Source of the DNA: Dactylonectria macrodidyma | Taxonomy: Eukaryota > Ascomycota > Sordariomycetes > Hypocreales > Nectriaceae | Direction: 5' to 3' | Assembly: GCA_020744425.1 (NCBI GenBank) | Contig: JAGMUV010000002.1 | Location: 4,446,501-4,510,500 of the forward strand | DNA: 64,000 nt | Shown here: positions 45,178 to 55,733 of the stretch, piece after piece | Layout of the letters: every line of letters starts with the position of its first letter | Position numbering within the stretch: position 1 is the first letter of the stretch | Program-made: the position numbers and the translations under genes | Notes under the pieces: generated by a model | Database searches by the model: none | Told to the model about the DNA's origin: nothing | Seen by the model: the letters and a program-made list of their open reading frames with translations, nothing else

Positions 45178-46661
45178 GACAGCTGGCTCAGAGGCGGGAT
45201 GAAACGTTGCAGGGTGTAAGTTATGGCAATCTTGGGTTCTGATGTAAGAACACTTGAACTAGGACGGATGGATTTTGGCTTGGGCGTTTAGGACTATATA
45301 CGGAAAGCACCATGGCTTAAATAAGGAGAGAGATGTATGGCGTTTGCAGTTATCGTTGACATATATGATGAAACCCGTTTCTCCATTTCGGTCGCGTCAG
45401 GCAACTGGGACCCCGTTAATCTGCGGCGGGAATAGACTGGCTGAGAGTGGGTTCCTGTTGATTTAAGCTTGAGAATATAGCCGATTAGGTGACGGTAAAG
45501 GCAAAGAATTGCGAATTATGAGAATAGCCACTTGGGACGGAAAAGATGTAGACACGAAACTCGACTGTGACCGAGCGACAGGTAGTCTGAAATTGACATA
45601 TGATTTATGTCCGAGGTAGATTGCTGGGATGTCGCTCTCAGCACGGCAGGCTGGGCCGTGTACCATTACGATGTAGGTATGCAGTGACGACGCTAACAGG
45701 ACGGAACAAGGGAACAAGAGCGGGGGTTGAAAGATTCCCTGCATGCCTCGCATGGGCGAGGTTGGCCGAAGACTGACTCGATTGAGGCTGGCTGGCTGGA
45801 CTGGGACCCTTTTGAAGGAAGCGATCGGTGGTGTCCCTTGATGGGTTTATTATTCCGGGGCTTTTTGAATGGCCGCAATGTTATGACACCAGGTGTTGGA
45901 GGGTTAGAGGGGGAAACGGGTCCGCTCGAAAGCCTTGTGATTTGACGAGTTGCATGAGAGCCACCATAGAGCGCACAAGACGGCCAGGCACATTGACACC
46001 ACTCAGGTCAGATATTTGGCCATCTGACACGCGCGTTAAAAGCTGCTGCGAGCTGTGACTGGTGAACAATGGGTTGCACTTTTACGGGCTTGAGGAGCGG
46101 ATGAAGAGGGGCCGATGGAGGAGACCGAGGAGGTGGAGAAGGGGGCGGGGTGGCCCAGCTTAGAAGGTGGCGGCAGCTAGAGGCACCTAATTAGAGGGGA
46201 AGTTTAGGGGAGGGGGTGAAGCTTACAGTGCTTGGGGTGCCACCTACAGCGCAAGTACCCAATGGTAGAGCCCTGGACAGGCTGGGGAGGTGGGGACCTC
46301 AAGCTACCCCAGCTCCCAGCTCCCAGCTCCAGCTCCAACTCCGGCCTCGTTACAACTCTACCCTCCCCTCACAATTCTCACTTGTCCTCTTTTAACTCCT
46401 CCTCCTCCTCGAGTCAACCTCCTCCTCCTGTGTATTCTTCGCCTCGCTTGCTTATTTGCCTTGTTGCCGTTTATTTGCACTACTTCATCTTTGCCCTGCA
46501 TCCCGCCTCACTACTTACTACCTGGTCACCCTACTACTTAACCGTCCTCCGCCGCCTCCGCATCATCCATTCCACCCATCTCTCCGCTACCCCTCATCCC
46601 TTCTCCCTCACTTATCACTGTGTTGCCTCGCATCCCTATCAACTGATTCTCACCATCGCTT
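45178..46661. other. Intergenic spacer and peptidase promoter
   Basis: No gene supported. From about 46310 to 46660 the sequence is strongly C/T-rich, starting with tandem CAGCTCC/CCAGCT units near 46310-46345 (four near-copies of AGCTCC) and followed by TCCTCC runs. This is the expected core promoter and leader of the S9C peptidase gene. Confidence 0.55.
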
Positions 46662-49163
46662 ATGATGACGATCCAAGCAACGCGTTTCACCCCCGAGGTG
46701 TTGCTTTCAGCTCCTCGCCGCTCCGCGGGTGTCCCCAACTCCACTGGCGAGCTGGCCCTCTATACGGTTCGTTCTCACCATTAACCCAATGTGCAATGTT
46801 TTGGTCCTTTGGCTTCGTGATTCTCTCTCTTGTATATGTTACTCCTATAGCGGACAGATGAGAATCGAAAACTAATGGACGGATCACGTTCCACCGCAAC
46901 AGGTATCGTCTTACTCGTTCGAGACGCATTCCAAGACCTCCCAAATCCGCACACTCAACATCAAGGATGGATCTTCCCACCTTGTTTCTGAGGACACTGC
47001 TGCCAGCGAGCCCATATGGATTAGTGAGACCGAGGTTGTTTTTATCAAGAGTGGAGATAATGGCTCCTCCATGCTTCTTTCTCAAGATGTTCACGACAAG
47101 TCTTCTGCGTAAGTAATTCCGGGCTTTCATTCGTCCAGTATAGAAGCCTTGCAGTCTCATCTGAGATTGACACCGGAAAAGTATTTGACTGACGCTCCTC
47201 TAGACCGCACATGATACACTACTTTGCGGGAAGCATCTCTAACCCTAAGGTCAAGGCTCTGTCTGAGGACAAGATCGCCTTTATTTGCTCCGCCTTGACC
47301 ACTCCTGATGGAGACATGTATTGGCCTGCCGCTGAGACTAAGTCTCTCTCTTCCGCCAAAATCTACACTGGTCTCTTTGTTCGACACTGGGATGCTTGGA
47401 ACACCGCCAACCAGAATTCTCTCTGGTATGGTCTCATTGTGAAACGAGACGGCAAATGGACTCTCGAGAACCCGGGCCTGACCAATCTCCTGGCTGGAAC
47501 TCAGTTGAGTAGTCCTGTTGCCCCTTTTGGTGGCACCGGGGACTTTGACATCTCCACCTCGGGTATTGCGTTTGTCTCCAAGGACCCAAAACTGAACCCC
47601 GCGAGACATACCAAGACTGACCTCTACTATGTGCCCATCAAGTCGTGGACTGAGAAACCCCCGGCGCTTCAGCAGGTCAAGACTGGCCGCCTGAGGGGCT
47701 ACAGCCTCTCGCCTGTCTTCTCGCATGATGGAAAGCATATTGTTTTTGCGAGGATGAAGAGCGAGCAATATGAATCCGATAAGCCGAGACTGCTGCTTCT
47801 CCCGGACGTTACCGACTTGAGCAATGTTCAGGAGTTTTACGACACCAGAGATGGTGAGGGCGGCTGGGATCTGAGACCGGACTGGGCTGTATGGGGTAAA
47901 GATGACAAGGTCTTGTACGTTGCAGCAGAGAAGCATGGCAGAATGGTTCTCTGGGAGGTTCCCGCCACGCCCTCGGAAGCCACGAAGTGCCCAAAGGCGA
48001 TCCATGAGCACGGCAGTATTATTGAGGCTCGACTCCTAGGAAAGAGTGACTCCCTTCTCATTAGCTCCAAGTCCCGCATCGAAAGCTCCAGTTATTCTGT
48101 CCTCAACCCTGGAGACGGGTCTATCAAGGAGATTTCGACCAGCTCCAAGCACGGAAAGTCATTTGGCTTATCGAAATCACAATGCTCCGAGATTTGGTAC
48201 CCTGGGTCGGCAGGATACAAGAACCACGCTTTGGTCATGACGCCGTCTAATTTCGACTCGTCGAAGAAGTACCCACTGGCCTTTTTGATTCACGGGGGTC
48301 CACAGTCGGCGTGGACGGACGACTGGAGCACTCGATGGAACCCCGCCATCTTTGCCGAGCAGGGATATGTGGTTGTGTGTCCTAACCCGATTGGAAGTAC
48401 AGGATATGGACAGGCTCATACCGATGCAATCACGGAGAACTGGGGAGGTGGCCCTTATCAGGATTTGGTAAAGTGTTTTGAATACCTTGAAAACGAGGTG
48501 GAGTACGTCGACACAGACAGAGCCGTGGCGCTAGGCGCGTCATATGGTGGTTATATGATCAGTAAGTAGGAAACCGATGGTGTGGTTGCATCTTGAGACT
48601 GACAAGTGTGTAGACTGGATCCAGGGGAATGATTTAGGACGCAAGTTCAAGGCACTGGTCTGCCACGACGGCGTTTTCTCTACGCAGAATCAGTGGGCGA
48701 CCGAGGAACTGTTCTTCCCCGAGCATGACTTTGGTGGTACCCTCTGGGAGAACCGCGCAGGATATGAGAAGTGGGATCCATCTTTGCATACAGGCGAATG
48801 GGCCACTCCACAACTGGTAAGCTGAGACTGCATCTTCCTCGCCGAAAACCAAGCTTACAATGTCTAGGTTATCCACAACGAACTCGACTACCGCCTCCCA
48901 ATTTCGGAGGGCCTTGCCATGTTCAACGTCCTCCAAGCCCGCGAAGTCCCCAGCAAGTTCCTCATGTTCCCTGATGAGAACCATGTAAGTTACGACTCTC
49001 ATTACTGCTTCCATTATACTTTTTACTAAAAATCAACAAGTGGGTTTTGAAACCCGAGAACTCGCTGGTTTGGCATCGGGAAGTGTTGGACTGGATCAAC
49101 AAGTATAGTGGTGTTTCTGAGGACGCCAAGTTGGAGTCGCGCACGGGGAAGCTTACTGTGTAG
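46662..49163 (+). CDS. S9C prolyl oligopeptidase-family peptidase (DPP V / acylaminoacyl-peptidase-like)
   Basis: Six exons, 46662-46766, 46903-47108, 47204-48561, 48614-48816, 48868-48984 and 49041-49163, give 703 aa. The N-terminal beta-propeller starts [15 protein letters not shown] with [20 protein letters not shown] and later [15 protein letters not shown]. The C-terminal alpha/beta-hydrolase domain has [13 protein letters not shown], the nucleophile elbow GASYGGYM (Ser550), the acid Asp631 in HNELDYRLP and His663 in PDENH, which together make a full triad. Unlike secreted fungal DPP V, the first residues have no hydrophobic signal peptide, so a cytosolic peptidase is more likely. Intron 1 has a GTTCGT donor. 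The catalytic Ser exon ends just after the elbow. Two adjacent ATGs (46662 and 46665) could start it. Confidence 0.9.
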
Positions 49164-49867
49164 GTTGGTGCTGTGACTTGAAATGAGTTTGTACGATCCT
49201 TACAGCACAGAGCCATGTATGAATGAGTACATATGGTAAGGATACTCCCTTAGTTATTGCGGAATGGAGAAATGAGTATTGGTACCCGCACTGATGCTGG
49301 CTACTACCCATCCTTATGTTATGATGTATAAAGCTTCAGTTGCGATTGCCGAGAAGACACTTGCATATATTATGACGATATCTGATAAAACTCATTTTAC
49401 CTAAATATATCTTTGAATCTTGTTCCGAAAACTTTTCCTTCCTGCTTGGTTAGAAATTGCATCCTATCCTTGGTGAGATGCATGCAGGTGAGAGCTGTAA
49501 TGTGTGGGGAGGCGGCACCGCACTGTACAGTAGCCGACGAGGCTGACGGGCCAATTTCTGGGGCGGCTTCTCGCAAGCCCAAAGCCGCGCGCCATCAACA
49601 TTTCTCGATTCAAGGCTTCCCTTCGTTCCCACGTTCAAAGAAACCAGCGCTCGGGGCGGGACATGCGCTGTGAGGCTTCCGAAATCTCCGGCCGATGACG
49701 TCCCAGCCAGCGCGACACCGTCGCTCTGCGTAGAACAACCACCAACTTGCCTTGCGATTCTCTCTTTCTAGCCGCCTGCTCGAGCAGCCTCAACACCAAA
49801 AAACCGATCATCAACTAGCAACAAGCTGCTGCTGCACGGCCGGCGATAAACCTCGGCCTCTCTCACC
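49164..49867. other. Spacer between peptidase and TAF3-like gene
   Basis: About 250 AT-rich bases follow the peptidase stop, then a more GC-rich stretch with a CT-rich leader (TTCTCTCTTTCTAGCC near 49759) before the TAF3-like start. No gene seen. Confidence 0.5.
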
Positions 49868-50622
49868 ATGACGACACCCCCTTCCCTCTTCCATGCGCTC
49901 CTCAGGCCGTCGATTCTCCAGATCCTCCGCGCTACCGGCTACCACTCGACGCGGCCCGCCGTCCTCGACTCCCTCACCGATCTCGCCGCCCGCTACCTCT
50001 CGCTGCTGTGCCAGTCGACGGCCAATCACGCGGCGCATAACCAGGGCGACAGTGCCGACTTCACCGTGGTCGACATCCGCATGGCGCTGCAGGACGCTGG
50101 CGCCTTGCTGCCCGAGCGTGTCGAGACGGAGCAGCACTGGCGCGACGAAGAGGACCTCCGCGGCGTCGAGGAGTTTATCAAGTGGTTTGCTGGCCAGCGC
50201 ATGAAGGAGATGATGGATGTTGGTAGCGGTGACGGCGAGTCGGATGCCACCGACTACCTCAATGGTGCAATTCATACCCAATCACAGACAAGACGCTCAG
50301 AAACATGGCTAACACTCCCCCCTTCACAGCCCTCAAGAAGAAACATAGCAAGACAGGCGAAGACGCAAAGTTCCACGGCACTATCCTCGGCCGCGGAAAC
50401 GACACGGGCGAGGTGCAAGTCGAAGGCGGCCCGGACACAACCATCACCGAGTGGATATCTAAACGAACCGTGGACCCGGATGAGCAGGCCCAAGAGCAGC
50501 AAGGAGAGGAGCCTCAGCAAAACGGCCACGCGAGCTACAACAACGCCGACGAAGACGACGACTCTGGCCTTAGTTCGGTCGGCGACCGCCTCGACGGCGA
50601 CGAGGGGATGGACCTGTCCTAG
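49868..50622 (+). CDS. taf3: TFIID subunit TAF3-like histone-fold protein
   Basis: Exons 49868-50264 and 50330-50622 (65-nt intron) give 229 aa. The N-terminal 85 residues form a bromodomain-associated histone fold: LFHALLRPSILQILRATGYH, VLDSLTDLAARYLSLLCQST and FTVVDIRMALQDAGALLPE, matching the Bromo_TP family found in TAF3 and TAF8. Exon 2 carries FHGTILGRG and an acidic, Gln/Asp-rich tail. The small size and lack of a PHD finger fit the fungal TAF3 form. TAF3 pairs with TAF10 in TFIID. TAF8 is the main alternative, but the linker segment (EEFIKWFAGQRMKEM) fits TAF3-type fungal proteins better in my memory. Confidence 0.78.
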
Positions 50623-51130
50623 GAGGCTAGCCCCGCAGAGCTTCCTCTCCTGTGGCAGCCGTCTGAGCACCACATGTGGGAGCACCACCGCGTGTGCGAC
50701 GCGGTAGTGGAGGAGTGTTTTGTGTCTTTTGCATAGCGCTGGAGTTTCGGTCAGGATGGGTGGAGGGAAAAGATAAGACTGTTGGCTCAAGAGGAACAGT
50801 CCTGCCTACGGGCTGCGATGGAATTCTCTGCTTCTAGCCACAACACCGTTGCCGAGGGTATTCGTATATTATATGTTGCTAATATCTATCACGTTTACGC
50901 CTACCTTTCGAGATGAATTGCGTTAGAGAAATCATTGACGTGCATGAAACTTGCTGAGCCTTCAGACGACTGAGCCAGGTGTGTTGTATTTTACATGGTA
51001 TATGCCCACAACCTCTGTGGGTACCTATTATACAATTTTCCATTGCAACGAGTTTGGACCATGCCCTCGAATCTGTCTATATATCCATTTTGCACATTGG
51101 AGATGGTATCGATTTCCAAACATCATTTCA
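50623..51130. other. Convergent spacer
   Basis: 508 bp between the convergent TAF3-like and PPR genes. It becomes AT-rich after about 50860 and presumably holds both 3' UTRs. No gene seen. Confidence 0.5.
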
Positions 51131-53614
51131 TCATCGCTTTTTCGCCGCCTTCTTCAACAAATCGTACACGCCCATCTGCGTTGCCGCCTCGCGGAACGCT
51201 CTCCTCTTGGCCGCGTCGTCGGCGTCGGCGGGCCAGTAGTGCTTCTGGAGATACTCGAACAGGGCGTCGCCGCGGCGCTCGCCCTGGAGCTTGGTGACGT
51301 CGCCGTCGGCCCATTCGACGAGGGCGCGGTCGAGGGTGCGCTTGGCGAGGACCAGGCGGTTCCGGTGACCGGTGGTGTCGAGTGAGAGCTTGGTGGTGCC
51401 GAGGATCATCTCGAGCACGAGCGTCTCCGGGGGTAGGAAGCGGAAGAGGTCGCGGAGGGCCGTCAGGGCGACGATGAGGCCGGGGGGGTCCCTAATGCGG
51501 CGCAAGGTGTGGAGGATTTTGCGGGCGAGCTGACCGTCCATGCCCTCGGGCTCGAAGACGTGCCTAAGCTTGACCGTCTCGGCGAAGAGAGCGCGGGTTG
51601 CCTCTATTTCTTTCTGCCGGGCGTCTTCAGCGACAGCGTGCAGCCGGTTGATGCCCAGAGTCTTCCACAGGGCACTGAAGGTGTAGGGGTCAGGGGTTAC
51701 GCCCTGCTCTGCCACAAGCGTGTGGTAGAGCTCGAGAGCCTCCTTGGACTGGCCAGCTTGAATGTACGATTCGATGAGCTGGTTGATCATGAACGCATCT
51801 GGACTGATTTCGGCGTCCCGAAACGCCTGCCATAGCACTTGGAGTCGGTCGTGGAGGCCCCGCATGCGGTAGTTCTCTGCAAGAAGAGAAAAGGTCTCTA
51901 GTGTTGCCCTGGGCAGTGGTGCCATGTCTAGCTTCTCAGGTGCCTTGGCCTTGCTGCTGTTGTTTTCGTCTCGCCTGGCTTCGACAAAGCTGATGCGCGA
52001 CTCGATCATTCCCCATGCCATCTCATCCGCTCTGTCCAGGTCCTCCACGCCACCTGTACGTTGCCAGGCGGCGACGAGACCGTTGAGATGGATCGGAGCG
52101 GCGTTGACGCCCTTCTTCCGCATGAACTCGACGACACTGAGGGCGCCGTTAAGGTCGCCAGCGCCTATGAGCCTCTTCAGCCATTTGCCAAAGAAGAACT
52201 TGTTTGCAACGACTGAAGGCAAGTATGTCTGTCTTGTCAGGTCGATCTTCCCGTCGCTCATCATGTCGACAAAGGCGTACAGGGCATTTTCGGTTTGGTT
52301 CGTCGCTAAGAAGTAGGCGATGACCTGGTCGTAATCCGTAATCTTCATATCCTGTCCGAGCAGCTCTCGCAGCTGGCGGTAGGCGGACCAAGCGCGTTGC
52401 TGGCCATCCTCCGTGCCCATTTCAGAGCATGTCCGGATCAAAGGCATGAGAATGCGAGGGTCTGCCTGCCTCTCCAAGAGCTTGTCAATCGCCCTCTGCG
52501 CTCGCTCTAGGTCTCCCTCGCGGCAATACATTCTCACACCAAGTTCCCAGAATTCCTGGAATGTGTCTGCGTTTTCGTCACCCAGAGTGGCCATGCATCG
52601 CTTCCAGCTCTCAATGGCGTTGGTTTCCCAGCCATCAACGAACACAGCCTCGATGGTCACGAGTTGCTGGACAGGACTCAATTCAACATTGGCCGCGCTC
52701 ATGTCTCGTGCCAGCAAGGCAATATGCGATAGACGATGCATGTTGATCGACTCGTCCACGGAGAAGACTTTCCACAAGAAATCCCACACTTCGAGGGGCA
52801 TGTTGCTCCACCCATGTGCGAGCGAGAGCCTTGCCGCATGGTAGGCCTTGTACACTCCCTGGACGCTCTTCTTCGTGAGTTTCGCATCCCGGCGCATGTC
52901 TCGCGAGACGCGGGCCAGTATTGAATTGAGCCTTGTGATCTTCTTCCGTTGGTTGATCGTCCATGGCTTCTCTGGAATTTGCGGCAAAGTCACTCGCGAC
53001 CCAAGGTTGCCCATCCCAGGTAATCCTGGCAACTCCATATCAAGCTCTTGCAAGATCTCCATGGGTAGATCAGCGCCGGTTTTGTCGATTTCCGCATCAA
53101 TTGCCGCTGTGTATGCGTCCATCCTGGTTACGAGTTTCTCCAAGTCGTCAGCCGTTTTCAACTTGTCCCAGTCGCCACCCATCTGTGCTACCACATCGTC
53201 AAAGGCGTCCTTCTCATCCTGGCCGGCGAGCTCGTCCTTGATCTCGAACAGGGCGTTCTTGAGCTCAGACGCATCGAGCTGGTTTAGCGAATCGCCAAAG
53301 GCTTGCTCGCTGGAGAGCTCGGATCTCTGATTGTCGTTCTGCTCAAAGTATCGGACCGAGAAGGACGGGTTCTCTTTCTTCTTGGGGTTCCGTAGAGATT
53401 TGATTCGCTCGATATACTGCTTTAACTCTAGGTTGCTCGGCCTTCGTGTGATGGGGTCGTTGGCAGGCGGTCGTGTCGCGGCTTTGGATGTTTGAGAGCT
53501 GTAGGCGGCAGTTCGGGGGAGTTGTGGCGGTCGTTGGCGAATCGCAAGTCGACATGAACGGCATACGGTATCATTGTGACATCGCAGATCGAGAAATAGC
53601 GACCGGCCCGCCAT
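51131..53614 (-). CDS. Mitochondrial pentatricopeptide-repeat protein
   Basis: A single exon of 827 aa. The first 45 residues are Arg/Ser/Ala-rich with few acids (CRSCRLAIRQRPPQLPRTAAYSS), a likely mitochondrial presequence. From about 280 onward the protein is all helical with PPR-type pairs, such as EGDLERAQRAIDKLLERQ, DLNGALSVVEFMRKKGVNA and ALELYHTLVAEQGVTPDPYTFSALWKTLG (residues about 640-670). PPR proteins bind organellar RNA or act in complex assembly. Candidates include the complex I assembly factor CIA84 class and other mitochondrial RNA factors; the sequence alone does not let me choose. The C-terminus ends in a Lys-rich helix. No introns, unlike most genes around it. Confidence 0.82.
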   Translation of the reverse strand: MAGRSLFLDLRCHNDTVCRSCRLAIRQRPPQLPRTAAYSSQTSKAATRPPANDPITRRPSNLELKQYIERIKSLRNPKKKENPSFSVRYFEQNDNQRSELSSEQAFGDSLNQLDASELKNALFEIKDELAGQDEKDAFDDVVAQMGGDWDKLKTADDLEKLVTRMDAYTAAIDAEIDKTGADLPMEILQELDMELPGLPGMGNLGSRVTLPQIPEKPWTINQRKKITRLNSILARVSRDMRRDAKLTKKSVQGVYKAYHAARLSLAHGWSNMPLEVWDFLWKVFSVDESINMHRLSHIALLARDMSAANVELSPVQQLVTIEAVFVDGWETNAIESWKRCMATLGDENADTFQEFWELGVRMYCREGDLERAQRAIDKLLERQADPRILMPLIRTCSEMGTEDGQQRAWSAYRQLRELLGQDMKITDYDQVIAYFLATNQTENALYAFVDMMSDGKIDLTRQTYLPSVVANKFFFGKWLKRLIGAGDLNGALSVVEFMRKKGVNAAPIHLNGLVAAWQRTGGVEDLDRADEMAWGMIESRISFVEARRDENNSSKAKAPEKLDMAPLPRATLETFSLLAENYRMRGLHDRLQVLWQAFRDAEISPDAFMINQLIESYIQAGQSKEALELYHTLVAEQGVTPDPYTFSALWKTLGINRLHAVAEDARQKEIEATRALFAETVKLRHVFEPEGMDGQLARKILHTLRRIRDPPGLIVALTALRDLFRFLPPETLVLEMILGTTKLSLDTTGHRNRLVLAKRTLDRALVEWADGDVTKLQGERRGDALFEYLQKHYWPADADDAAKRRAFREAATQMGVYDLLKKAAKKR

Positions 53615-54104
53615 TTTCAGAGCGCGCGAGCCTCCAGTCTCGAATCTGGAGCAGTTGAAGCTTGGATGAGGTGGGATCTAGAACTTTTTTGGGATCATGC
53701 GGATGAGCCAATTGGCGACACCGCAGGCCGGATGTGCCCCGCCATACTTTAGCTCCCTCATGGGATGCAATACCTCAGGCTTCAAGTTCTTTACAACTGC
53801 GTCACGTCACATTCGTTGAAATCATCTCCACCTACCTCTGTATGAACCATAGAACAAGTGGCTCCTCATCTTGAGCGATATTTCTTGCCATCAATCCTCA
53901 GGAAAAAGTGTCGAATTATCGATCTGTTACATCATGCCAAAACGTTTGTCTTGAGAGAAACTGCTCAATCGAGTGTGCTGCTACGCAAAGACATGCTCTT
54001 GACGATATACGGGCGCACTCTTGGCCGAGAGAGTCATCGGATCCAGGATTAAACCTGATCGACACAGATCTTGTTATCGAATGTGAAATTGTATGTGGCA
54101 GTTT
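53615..54104. other. Spacer upstream of the PPR gene
   Basis: 490 bp holding the PPR gene promoter and the 3' flank of the DUF6601 gene. The second half is AT-rich. No gene seen. Confidence 0.5.
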
Positions 54105-55139
54105 TTAAAATGGTTCAACTTGCATCTTCTTGAACCGTCTCATCTCATACACTTTCGTTGCCCTCCAGTTACTGACAAACATAATGAGAACAGCAAAGAC
54201 GATGAATACAGCCCCTATCAAAGGAGCTAATAGTGAAAACACAGTGAACCCGTAGGTTACACTTTGGAAAGCATCGTCCTCGTATAATTTGTCGACACCC
54301 TGGCCAACCTGCATCGCCGAGAGCGCAACCACGACATAACCTAGAATGGCTGCCAACACTGAGAAGTGATCGCGAAGAAGATCTCCGTAAAAGGCGTGAG
54401 ACGCTACCTTCGAGTAACCGCGCAGCAGATAGCCCATCCGAAAGCGGTATATCTTGTTCAAGCGACCAAGCCGCAGCTCGCCATACCAGTATCGAGGATT
54501 TACTTGATCGTAGCGGTGACGGTCAAGAAATTCGGCGGTCAAAGCCTTCCAACCCTCCCATGTGACTTCTTCTGGAAGCAGGCCGAGCTCTTTTGCAATA
54601 CGAAAATCGCTCTTGTAGGCGATCAGCGCGGTGTACGAGAACAGGAATCCTCGGGCACAAGCTTCGAGATTCCTCGGAAATGTGTCCTGGTGCTGCGTGT
54701 CCGCTGTGCGGATGATGGTGTTGTTCCAAAAGTCTAGGTCAAGGAGGTAAGGCGGCAACGGCTTGATGAAGATACGGTCCCTCCACCAGACCAGGTGGAG
54801 ATCAACCGCCTCAGTAATGAAAATATTACGAGAGACGAGTCGCTGGTGATGGAGCGGCCTGGGCGGCATTGGACGTCCGCATAGCCAAAGCCACCCATGC
54901 ACGTCGTTCAGTCTGTCTACCAAGAGGTCCTTTTCGAGAAACTCGGGATCTGATTGGGGTGTGACGATGTCGTCTTTGAGGCGGCTGGTAGCTGGCAGAA
55001 GTAGGCCAGGGTCCGCTCTGCTAGCGAAGTTGTTGTTCTGAGAGCCTTGGTGCAGTACTCGTACTGTAAATGGCGGCGCTGACATTGTCATTTCAGAGGT
55101 TCTGAGGCCCTTTTCAACCGAGGGGTGTGAAGTTTGCAT
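54105..55139 (-). CDS. DUF6601-family fungal membrane protein
   Basis: Single exon, 344 aa. The central region (DVHGWLWLCGRPMPPRPLHHQ, ITEAVDLHLVWWRDRIFIKPLP, LLDLDFWNN and ACARGFLFSYTALIAYKSDF) matches a fungus-restricted family I know as DUF6601. Two hydrophobic segments near the C-terminus, about 258-278 (SVLAAILGYVVVALSAM) and 300-328 (FTVFSLLAPLIGAVFIVFAVLIMF), are probable transmembrane helices separated by a short acidic loop. A basic tail follows. No biochemical function is known for the family to my knowledge. Some databases mislabel such proteins as proteases; I see no protease motif. It is divergent from the STAND-type gene (594 bp apart). Confidence 0.8.
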   Translation of the reverse strand: MQTSHPSVEKGLRTSEMTMSAPPFTVRVLHQGSQNNNFASRADPGLLLPATSRLKDDIVTPQSDPEFLEKDLLVDRLNDVHGWLWLCGRPMPPRPLHHQRLVSRNIFITEAVDLHLVWWRDRIFIKPLPPYLLDLDFWNNTIIRTADTQHQDTFPRNLEACARGFLFSYTALIAYKSDFRIAKELGLLPEEVTWEGWKALTAEFLDRHRYDQVNPRYWYGELRLGRLNKIYRFRMGYLLRGYSKVASHAFYGDLLRDHFSVLAAILGYVVVALSAMQVGQGVDKLYEDDAFQSVTYGFTVFSLLAPLIGAVFIVFAVLIMFVSNWRATKVYEMRRFKKMQVEPF

Positions 55140-55733
55140 GCCGAAAGAAGCAAGAAGTTACAAGATGAATGTAAGCCTTGGTGGATAGGACCAGGAGACA
55201 ACATCAACACTTTATTAAACATTTCAACACCAGGACAATTAGGAATCAATTAGGAATCAAGTTGGGCAAATGCTCCCGATCGACAGGTCACCCGACCAGG
55301 GTTAAAGTGGTTGCCACTTCGTTGCTGACGGGCTGAAAGCCAGCCGAGAGCCCAGGATATTCTAAGGCGAATCTTATTGGGTAATTTACTCGTTGGTTGC
55401 AGCGGCATGTCTGTTATTTTAAGGACCAAACCAGGTTCCTCGTTTCCACCGTTGCGTGGTTTCGCGATGGGGAAAATGACCGGGATCGGCCCAATAACAA
55501 CCATAGTCTCACGCGATGTGCGTCCTCCCTGCATCAAGGCTCGCAGACCCGCTTCCTCATTTGTCTTGGTGTTGCGCTTCACGCAGCCGAATTTGGGGGC
55601 CAAATCGAAAGATTTGGATGTGAGGCCCAAGTCACAGCCTTGAGGTATAATAAGGCGGTTCCAGTTCGTGTTCTAGGAGTGGAAATGTCGATACTCAGTG
55701 CCACTTTGATGAATCAATCCCAGCCCGGCAAAT
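55140..55733. promoter_or_regulatory. Divergent spacer between DUF6601 and STAND-type gene
   Basis: About 590 bp between outward-facing genes. A direct repeat TTAGGAATCAA occurs at 55239-55249 and again at 55250-55260, so the unit is tandemly duplicated (AATTAGGAATCAATTAGGAA). Open frames on both strands have no recognisable domains. The exact start of the STAND-type gene is uncertain, so this spacer could be longer. Confidence 0.4.

Noticed and set aside
46232..46861. 209-codon plus-strand ORF before the S9C peptidase
   Set aside because: It covers the CT-rich promoter and exon 1 in another frame; translation is Ser/Pro/Leu low complexity.
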